The translations under genes were made by a program, and so were the position numbers. From Endozoicomonas sp. ISHI1 (GTDB lineage Bacteria; Pseudomonadota; Gammaproteobacteria; Pseudomonadales; Endozoicomonadaceae), in assembly GCF_024606225.1 (NCBI RefSeq), contig NZ_JAGRPU010000005.1, positions 62,001 to 126,000 on the forward strand: a DNA stretch of 64,000 nucleotides, in the 5' to 3' direction. Positions within the stretch are counted from its first letter, which is position 1, and each line of letters opens with the position of its first letter. The notes below the pieces were generated by a model that worked only from the letters and a program-made list of their open reading frames with translations, ran no database searches and was not told the origin of the DNA. Of the stretch, positions 56,901 through 64,000 are shown in pieces.

Positions 56901-57219
56901 ATGCTGCTCCTTTTCTGTTAATAGCCATGACCTGAGTCATCGGCGAAGTTCATCCTGATTTGAGTTCAAAACTCTCGATATTGGTCAATGTTGACCGTTG
57001 ATACCATGTTTGATTCAGAAACATCTGAAAGGTTCCCTTAAATCCAATTTTTGCATTCTGAGATCCGATCTTAAGGAGCAGTCTGTCATCAACAATGGAG
57101 TCAGTATGAAGTGAGTTCTGCGAGTTGTTCACCGCAAGTGACGGGAAATATGACATAAAAAAAAGCTGCTCCTGAAACAGAAGCAGCTTTTTCGAAGAAG
57201 CAGAGCTTCGGGAAGATGA
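56901..57219. other. Intergenic region between the proline-rich gene and groEL
   Basis: Holds the promoter region of the proline-rich gene on the minus strand and the groEL terminator. I see no gene; a 68-codon minus-strand frame at 56950-57156 has no ribosome-binding site or recognisable product. Confidence 0.5.
57157..57192 (-). terminator. Intrinsic terminator of groESL
   Basis: AAAGCTGCT and AGCAGCTTT form a stem with a loop of about 11 bases; on the minus strand it is followed by a run of T residues (57157-57164), 28 bases after the groEL stop. Confidence 0.88.
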
Positions 57220-58887
<1,668 letters not shown>

Positions 58888-58921
58888 TTAAAACAGTTGC
58901 TATGAAAACGAAGTTCCGGGA

Positions 58922-59215
58922 TCAGTCTTCCAGAACAGCGTAGATTTCGCTCTCGGATACGATGATCAGCTCTTCACCGTCGATCTTAACGGTGTCAGAA
59001 CCAGCGTACTTACCAAAGATGACTTTGTCGCCGACGCTGACACCCACAGGACGTTTTTCACCATTGTCCAGAAATACGCCATCACCGACAGCCACTACCA
59101 CACCCTGGTTTGGCTTTTCAGTAGCAGAACCTGGCAACACGATACCGCCAGCAGAGGTAGTGGTTTCTTCTTCACGACGAACGACCACGCGATCACGCAA
59201 CGGACGGATTTTCAT
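58922..59215 (-). CDS. groES: Co-chaperonin GroES
   Basis: The 97-residue lid of the GroEL chamber: [20 protein letters not shown] at the start, the mobile loop with [20 protein letters not shown], and the ending [15 protein letters not shown] 59215 follows GGAGAGATAC; the open frame extends 18 codons upstream without homology. Confidence 0.98.
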   Translation of the reverse strand: MKIRPLRDRVVVRREEETTTSAGGIVLPGSATEKPNQGVVVAVGDGVFLDNGEKRPVGVSVGDKVIFGKYAGSDTVKIDGEELIIVSESEIYAVLED

Positions 59216-59318
59216 CGATGTATCTCTCCAACTGTTTATGCTGAAAAACCAGCAATCAACTCTTGTCAAACGGTCTGACTTGCGATGTCAGAACCGAACC
59301 CAATTATCGGTAATCTAG

Positions 59319-59352
59319 TAAGTAAGGGTGGCTTTAGCCTTTTCAAGGGGGC
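59319..59352 (-). promoter_or_regulatory. Sigma-32-type heat-shock promoter of groESL
   Basis: Read on the minus strand, GCCCCCTTGAAAAGGC is followed after about 12 bases by CCCTTACTT, close to the E. coli groE sigma-32 promoter (CCCCCTTGAAGGGGCGAAG, then CCCCATTT). It starts about 130 bases before groES. Confidence 0.75.
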
Positions 59353-59353
59353 A

Positions 59354-59827
59354 CTAGAATTTTTTTTCATCTTCCCGCTTGAACTCACCTTCGAGGGTCT
59401 GGTGGATACTCCGGCTGGTGTCGATGTCCTCACGGTAATATTCACCCTCAAGGGTGGTGGATGACTGTTGCGCCTGCCATCGACCACTTTTGATCATGCG
59501 TCTCAGCAGCGCTCTGCGCACCGGGGGAAAGAGCAGAACCAGCCCGATAAAGTCGGTGATAAAGCCGGGAATCATGAGGAACACCCCGCCCAGGGCAGTC
59601 AAAAAACCTTTCAGCAATTCCAGCGCAGGCTGCTCACCACGATTCATCTTCTCGCGAGCCTTCATCATGGTACGAAAACCCTGACGACGAATGATCGCTA
59701 TACCAGCCACCATACCCAGAATAACCAGAATCAGTGTATTAAAAGCGCCAATATAGCCCCCCACCTTGATCAGCACGACCAGCTCGAGGGCGGGAAGCAG
59801 TAAAAAAATCCAGAAAGGGAAGCGCAT
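59354..59827 (-). CDS. fxsA: FxsA-family membrane protein
   Basis: A 157-residue inner-membrane protein; overexpressed FxsA relieves F-exclusion of phage T7 in E. coli, its normal role being unknown. Three to four hydrophobic segments: RFPFWIFLLLPALELVVLIK, TLILVILGMVAGIAII, and FLTALGGVFLMIPGFITDFIGLVLLF with the conserved GxxLMIPGFxTD motif. The C-terminal tail is soluble and acidic. GGAGG lies six bases before ATG 59827. Position just upstream of groES is conserved in gammaproteobacteria. Confidence 0.92.
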   Translation of the reverse strand: MRFPFWIFLLLPALELVVLIKVGGYIGAFNTLILVILGMVAGIAIIRRQGFRTMMKAREKMNRGEQPALELLKGFLTALGGVFLMIPGFITDFIGLVLLFPPVRRALLRRMIKSGRWQAQQSSTTLEGEYYREDIDTSRSIHQTLEGEFKREDEKKF

Positions 59828-59895
59828 GGAAGCCTCCAGAGACAACAGTGCTTCTTATATAGTGTTAATCATGGAAACTTCAAGGATTGAAACGT

Positions 59896-59925
59896 AAAAA
59901 GCCCCAAACAACCTCGGGGCTTTTT
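59896..59925. terminator. Bidirectional terminator between hugZ-like gene and fxsA
   Basis: AAAAAGCCCC (59896-59905) and GGGGCTTTTT (59916-59925) form a perfect 10-bp stem with a 10-base loop and T-tracts on both strands. It ends the hugZ-like transcript before fxsA. Confidence 0.9.
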
Positions 59926-59943
59926 ATTTGTACAAGCCTGATA

Positions 59944-60666
59944 TCAAGCTACTCTGGCCATCTCTACCAGAGTCTTGCGCACTGCCATTGGCTCGTCCAC
60001 TTCTGTCGGGAAAGGAATACGAACCAGCTTGTCTTTCAGCAGCAGGTGCATACCGGTGGCATCAATACCGGCCATCTTTGGCTCAACACCTTCCGGAAGT
60101 TCGATACCAGCCACTTTACAGTACTTCATCATCGCATCGACATGATCTTCATTCATATGCTTGACCATGCCATTTTCTACGCTGCCGTAAAATGGGTTTT
60201 CACGAGTCATCAGCTCGTTCTTCACCCAGAAAATCTTACCGAAACCACCGATGAAACGTGCACGCTTCAGATGAATACGGTAAAAGTCAAAACCATGGGT
60301 TTTGTGATACTGAGCAGAAGGTGGAAAGAAAGAGTAGTAACGTTGCTCCAGCGCCTTCAGTTCTTCATTGTCCGCTTCAATTTTTTCGGCATCGCCGATC
60401 CAGGTCAGACGCCCTGCCTTGTGGATATCGTCTACACCACTTTGGGTGATGATTAGAGAAACCTTGGGGTTAGCTTCAATGTTTTTGGTGTGCTGAGCGA
60501 GGTCACTGATCAGGATGATCGGGTTACCCTGTTTATCAAGGCAGTATGGCATAACAGAACCAAATGGGTACCCGGGCACGTCATCAGAGTGAGTGGACAA
60601 AATACCGTGGTACTCATTCAAAAGCAGGTTACGTGCGTCGTGTGCGGCTTGAACCTTGGGTTCCAT
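59944..60666 (-). CDS. HugZ-type heme utilisation protein (PNPOx-like fold with DUF2470)
   Basis: A 240-residue protein: a flavin-reductase/PNPOx-like barrel (LLNEYHGILSTHSDDVPGYPFGSVMPY, then ILISDLAQHTKNI and WIGDAEKI) and a C-terminal DUF2470 domain (NGMVKHMNEDHVDAMMKYCK). HugZ proteins bind or degrade heme for iron supply. A Fur-box-like site 185 bases upstream supports iron control. The ATG follows a GGGGGAAA site. Confidence 0.86.
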   Translation of the reverse strand: MEPKVQAAHDARNLLLNEYHGILSTHSDDVPGYPFGSVMPYCLDKQGNPIILISDLAQHTKNIEANPKVSLIITQSGVDDIHKAGRLTWIGDAEKIEADNEELKALEQRYYSFFPPSAQYHKTHGFDFYRIHLKRARFIGGFGKIFWVKNELMTRENPFYGSVENGMVKHMNEDHVDAMMKYCKVAGIELPEGVEPKMAGIDATGMHLLLKDKLVRIPFPTEVDEPMAVRKTLVEMARVA

Positions 60667-61019
60667 CTGTTTCCCCCTGTATTTTCATATCATAAAACAT
60701 ACCACTTATAACCATCGCCTTTGAAGATTTTCAAAACCCAATGGGTATATTTCGATATGCAGAACTCTGTTCTTCAACCTATGGCCGGAATCAACTATGG
60801 CTGATGATTAAGACACCTGTTTCAGGCATTTTGAGGCGATTATATATTAATGATATTGATTATCAATAAGATTATCATGCAGCATTAGCTGCTGTCTTTC
60901 CGTGAGCTGTTTTTTATTTGGAACTTAGTACAAAAATGGAGGTCTACCTGATAGATAGGCAGATCATAACGCGCTTAAATCTGTCAAATTACCTCAATTA
61001 ATCTTACAGGAGTTTCGTT
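60667..61019. other. Divergent intergenic region with Fur-box-like site
   Basis: About 350 AT-rich bases between the hugZ-like gene and the unknown gene at 61020. It contains the Fur-type palindrome at 60851-60865; no gene seen. Confidence 0.5.
60851..60865. promoter_or_regulatory. Fur-box-like operator
   Basis: TGATATTGATTATCA differs by one base from the 7-1-7 Fur consensus TGATAATnATTATCA, with more AT-rich half-site-like sequence on its right (AAGATTATCATG). It lies between divergent genes; the HugZ-type gene is the natural target. Confidence 0.65.
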
Positions 61020-62072
61020 ATGCAAATCGGTAATCCAATGGCTCAGAGCCCGGCAGTGGGGCAGCCTGTTTCCACATCAGCCAACGCTTCTGAGGGTGGT
61101 GTGTTTAAAAATATCAGGAAAGTTTTTTTCAGCTATGACCCGGTGGAGGGAACCAGGACAAAATATATACCTTGCTTAACGTTCATGGCAGGCGCTGCTT
61201 CTGCCGGAGCCGTTTCCTTTGATGCTTTGGTTCAGAATTGGACGCCTGCCAGAGTGGTACCCGGTGCAGCTCTGACCGATCGCCTTATTGCCGTGGTAGA
61301 AAATACCGTTCAGAGAAATCCATTTGCCTGCGGTGCAGCTGCTGGAGCTGCAACTGCTTTCGTAGGGTTGAGTATGCTTGCCAGCAGTCTGAAGCCTTTA
61401 GCCAAAGAGTGTATAGAAGCGGTTCGGGAAGAGTTAAGGCATCAGCTTCAAAGGGACTTTCAGGAAATCACGGTTCATAAGGAGCTGATTTCTCAACATC
61501 AGAAAAACCTGTCGGAACTTGAAGTTCATCTGCCGGCAGAGAAAGCAAGATATAACCAACTATCGCAGGAAGTCTATTTACAGAGATGGACCTGCTATCG
61601 GCGAGAGGCTGATTATATGGCGGGGCAGTTGAAAGGTTATGTGGATGGCGTGTTGTCGTCTAACTCCGGGAACCGGGGAAATGTCCAGCGTGGACGCCAT
61701 CAGGGTGATGTCTATAAGGCCGGTGTCGAGTTATCAAGGTTTGTCAGCAAGGAGAATCAGGACTATTCATTCCTTTCCCGAATACAACTGCTTAATGCTC
61801 TCAAACCTGTTTTAACTGAGAGTGAATATAAGAAAGTTAAGAGCATACTCCGGGACTTTCCTGTCAAGCCCTATCCCATCATCCATCAGGGCCCAGTAAC
61901 CAGAGAGTATGCAAAAGTCCAGGAACAATGTGCATCAGAGCAAAGAGAGGTAGGGGTATTAGAATCCAAAATCAAAAAAGTACTGGGCCAATACCCTAAT
62001 TTAAGGCCTGATGCTGCTGGTAATATTCCCCAGCCTCCGGCCAAGGAGTTTGAGCCCTATATGCCAAAGTGA
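61020..62072 (+). CDS. Unrecognised protein with two hydrophobic segments and coiled coil
   Basis: A 350-residue protein of no family I know. The Ser/Ala/Gly-rich N-terminus has no signal peptide. Two hydrophobic Ala/Gly-rich segments follow (about 50-70, LTFMAGAASAGAVSF, and 100-122, CGAAAGAATAFVGLSMLA), then a long coiled-coil-like region (about 125-200) and a basic C-terminal half ending in PQPPAKEFEPYMPK. Two closely spaced hydrophobic hairpin segments before a coiled coil resemble translocator or inclusion-membrane proteins only in outline. AGGAG lies seven bases before the ATG. Confidence 0.65.
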   Translation: MQIGNPMAQSPAVGQPVSTSANASEGGVFKNIRKVFFSYDPVEGTRTKYIPCLTFMAGAASAGAVSFDALVQNWTPARVVPGAALTDRLIAVVENTVQRNPFACGAAAGAATAFVGLSMLASSLKPLAKECIEAVREELRHQLQRDFQEITVHKELISQHQKNLSELEVHLPAEKARYNQLSQEVYLQRWTCYRREADYMAGQLKGYVDGVLSSNSGNRGNVQRGRHQGDVYKAGVELSRFVSKENQDYSFLSRIQLLNALKPVLTESEYKKVKSILRDFPVKPYPIIHQGPVTREYAKVQEQCASEQREVGVLESKIKKVLGQYPNLRPDAAGNIPQPPAKEFEPYMPK

Positions 62073-62091
62073 CTTGATTGATGATGTCTCA

Positions 62092-62205
62092 TCAATCAAA
62101 AAAAGACCAGGAGCCTGATGACGTTTCGTTGCGGGCCCGGAACTTGCGGGCGGCTCCTTTTCCGTAAAAATCGGTCTGGTAAAGCGTTTTCTGATCATGT
62201 TCCAT
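62092..62205 (-). CDS. 37-residue ORF, possible DUF29 relic
   Basis: MEHDQKTLYQTDFYGKGAAR begins like the DUF29 N-terminus of the neighbouring gene (LYNTDFYRW) but ends after 37 codons. AAGGGG before the ATG is a fair ribosome-binding site. It may be a truncated DUF29 copy or a small real peptide. Confidence 0.4.
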   Translation of the reverse strand: MEHDQKTLYQTDFYGKGAARKFRARNETSSGSWSFFD

Positions 62206-62241
62206 GGTGTTACCCCTTTAATTACAGCCAATATTTGCTGT

Positions 62242-62694
62242 CTATTGAGGTGGGGTATCCGGTAGAAAGTCATCCACCATGACTTCATCAAAAGACCAGG
62301 GACAGGTTTCAGGGAATGTTGCTTTCGGGAAACCTGTCTCCCTGACTGCACCTTTCACCGCACGATGGTAAGCCGGTGGCGTAACAGCATCGAGCTTGCT
62401 TTTAAGGCTGGGGCTGTCTTTGATCAGCATCTGAATCTGGTGCCGCTGTTCGGTGACCGTATTACGCCAGCTTCGACTCTGGAACCTGGGTTGATAGAGC
62501 CACTTAAGCAGGTGCATAAGCAGGATCGCCAAGTGAGACTCAAAAGCCCGGTAGTCACTGCGACCCATACTTTCAATTTCCTCAAGAATATTGGAGACAT
62601 CAATTTCAGAAAGTCGTCCGGTACGCAGCAACTCAGCCTGTTGTTGTGTCCAGCGGTAAAAGTCGGTGTTGTAAAGGTTGTTTGAGTTATCCAT
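62242..62694 (-). CDS. DUF29-family protein
   Basis: A 150-residue protein of unknown function with the full DUF29 pattern: LYNTDFYRWTQQQAELLRTG, ISNILEEIESMG-type helix (VSNILEEIESMGRSDYRAFE), LLMHLLKWLYQP, SRSWRNTVTEQR and FPETCPWSFDEVMVDDFLP. ATG 62694 is preceded by AAGGGA at good spacing; the frame extends 21 codons upstream. Confidence 0.88.
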   Translation of the reverse strand: MDNSNNLYNTDFYRWTQQQAELLRTGRLSEIDVSNILEEIESMGRSDYRAFESHLAILLMHLLKWLYQPRFQSRSWRNTVTEQRHQIQMLIKDSPSLKSKLDAVTPPAYHRAVKGAVRETGFPKATFPETCPWSFDEVMVDDFLPDTPPQ

Positions 62695-62904
62695 AGCAAT
62701 ATTCCCTTGTGAATCAGCCATTGAGTATAGGACAACGGATGTCAAGACTCCCATCACCGCCTAATATCCTGATTTGGCTTTGACTTCAGCGCTGATGATT
62801 CTGGCAGATACTCTAATAGTTGTTGAGCGTAATATAATCAGAGTGTCACGGCTGAATCAATGGAAAGGGACTGGTTCTAAGCTCAGAGAATTGTTGAGGA
62901 AATC

Positions 62905-63453
62905 ATGAAGCTTTTTGTAACAGGGTTGCTCTGTTTGACACTCTCTACTTTGACGATTGCGGATGCGGATACAATGTCGAAAGGAATCTTTGAGTTAATC
63001 AACCAGCGGCTGACTTATATGCAGGATGTAGCCTTATTTAAGGCCACGAATCATCGTGCTATTGAAGATTTGACCAGAGAAAAACAGGTGCTTGAGAAAG
63101 CATTGTTTGATGCACAGCAGGCTGGTTTACAACCAGATTCCATCGCTGTTTTTTTTCAGGCTCAGATAGATGCGGCCAAGGCTATTCAATATCGATATAG
63201 GGCGGAATGGTTATCTGCCAAACCAGAAAATAAAAAACACCGTGATCTGGCTTCCGAGGTCAGGCCCAAGCTTATAGAGCTTGGTCATCAGATCGTGATG
63301 CAAATTAGCGAATACCTTCAGAATGGAGGAGCATTTGATAATAACATGCAGCAAGACTTTGTCAGGACGGTCAATGCAGCGCACCTGTCCGAAAACGACA
63401 AAAAGAAAATGTTTGAAAGTCTTCAAATGATACGTGTGATTAAAAACCAGTAG
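62905..63453 (+). CDS. Periplasmic chorismate mutase, AroQ-gamma type
   Basis: A 182-residue secreted-type chorismate mutase converting chorismate to prephenate. The signal peptide MKLFVTGLLCLTLSTLTIAD is followed by an all-helical AroQ domain: INQRLTYMQDVALFKATNHR, IEDLTREKQVLEKAL, FFQAQIDAAKAIQYRYRAEW. The Arg, Lys and Glu/Gln active-site positions are present. Periplasmic AroQ proteins occur in pathogens such as Pseudomonas and Salmonella; why they are exported is unsettled. A TATAAT lies at 62833-62838. Confidence 0.92.
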   Translation: MKLFVTGLLCLTLSTLTIADADTMSKGIFELINQRLTYMQDVALFKATNHRAIEDLTREKQVLEKALFDAQQAGLQPDSIAVFFQAQIDAAKAIQYRYRAEWLSAKPENKKHRDLASEVRPKLIELGHQIVMQISEYLQNGGAFDNNMQQDFVRTVNAAHLSENDKKKMFESLQMIRVIKNQ

Positions 63454-63627
63454 CCTGTGGATGGATCGAAAGCCCCCGGGAAGTTCAGCCAATCCTGACT
63501 GACCAAGAACAGCCCTGACAAAGAAGCTCATACTCCTTGTTACTCAGAAAAACCAAACCGTCTATAGAGAATTCGCTATGTTCCGTTACAATCATTGAGT
63601 GATTTTCAGACGTAGAAGAACAAAAGA

Positions 63628-64000
63628 ATGAATCTCGAACAAAGCAACATCCTGATTACCGGTGCTGCCCGCGGTCTGGGCAAGGCCATGGCACTGCATC
63701 TGGCAGAAAAAGGTGCCAGCCTTGGGCTGATAGACCTGAAAGGCGAAGCCCTGGATCAGACGGTAAAGGAGTGCTCTGAATTGGGGGCAAAAACCATTGC
63801 CCTGCCTACCAATGTCGCCAACGAACAGGAAGTAGAAAACAGTATCAAAGTTGCCAGAGAAAAACTGGGCCCGCTCAACGGTCTTATCAATAATGCGGGC
63901 ATCCTGCGTGACGGTCTGCTAATTAAGGTGAAAGAGGATCAGGTCACTGACAAGCTTTCACTGGCAAAATGGCAATCAGTCATTGACGTCAATCTCACCG
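63628..64000 (+). CDS. Short-chain dehydrogenase/reductase, N-terminal part (cut by window end)
   Basis: The first 124 codons of an NAD(P)-dependent SDR; the gene continues beyond the window. The cofactor loop [13 protein letters not shown] is near residues 10-22, the Asp that favours NAD in LIDLKG near 36, and the structural motif [11 protein letters not shown] near 90. The catalytic Tyr and Lys lie outside. Substrate unknown. It starts at ATG 63628 after AGAAGAACAAAAGA. Confidence 0.88.
   Translation, partial: MNLEQSNILITGAARGLGKAMALHLAEKGASLGLIDLKGEALDQTVKECSELGAKTIALPTNVANEQEVENSIKVAREKLGPLNGLINNAGILRDGLLIKVKEDQVTDKLSLAKWQSVIDVNLT

Overview
The window comes from a Gram-negative gammaproteobacterium. 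Housekeeping blocks have the gene order typical of Pseudomonas/Oceanospirillales relatives: tyrS, M23 peptidase, anmK, erpA, a DUF6776-type gene, argC, hemJ; ackA-pta; fxsA-groES-groEL; and an arginine succinyltransferase (AST) cluster. Between these lie genes with eukaryotic-type domains (F-box plus WD40-like repeats, a RING-like zinc motif, phosphotyrosine-like repeats). That mixture suggests an animal-associated, Endozoicomonas-like symbiont. The genus is inferred from gene content only; there is no rRNA or tRNA here, and I found no insertion sequence or CRISPR array.

Layout. 1-3.7 kb: end of a SpoVR gene, an FAD oxidoreductase of the type often linked to SelD, a double rhodanese and a CspD-like cold-shock protein. 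4-9.3 kb (minus strand): GMC oxidoreductase, pgm, tyrS. 9.8-19.7 kb: M23 peptidase and anmK, an inserted gene with four YDVP repeats (12.5-13.9 kb), erpA, DUF6776, CDP-alcohol phosphotransferase with a 57-residue membrane protein, CspA-type protein, GNAT, CWC protein, argC, hemJ. 19.8-26.7 kb: DUF805 protein, ackA-pta, GDCCxC protein, OmpA-like lipoprotein, metallo-beta-lactamase-fold hydrolase. 26.9-33.1 kb: bioA, a PTPS/QueD-like protein, nagA, GlxA-type regulator, methyltransferase. 33.3-42.7 kb: AST arginine catabolism (astC, M20 hydrolase, two astA paralogues, DUF1338 protein, astD, astB), with no astE visible, then a lipoprotein.

42.7-57 kb is an accessory island. Four paralogous ~600-residue proteins (all minus strand) each carry an N-terminal F-box-like segment and ten WD40-like repeats. 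They are interleaved with an intact gst/roxA pair and a collapsed second copy of that pair, a Sec-exported protein ending in an incomplete RING-like motif, a decayed copy of that gene, and a proline-rich tandem-repeat protein whose C-terminus looks frameshifted. Repeated upstream blocks show that the island grew by segmental duplication.

57-64 kb returns to core genes: groEL/groES with a sigma-32-like promoter, fxsA, a HugZ-type heme protein with a nearby Fur-box-like site, an unknown coiled-coil protein with two hydrophobic segments, DUF29, a periplasmic chorismate mutase, and the start of an SDR gene.

The best candidate for an undescribed system is a set of putative host-directed proteins: an F-box/WD40 family resembling eukaryotic FBXW substrate adaptors, a secreted RING-like protein beside it, and, some 29 kb away, a protein combining four YDVP repeats (two in EPxY context), a YESI site and a PxPxPR motif, which looks like a mimic of a p130Cas-type adaptor. 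The sequence supports these architectures; secretion and host function are inference.
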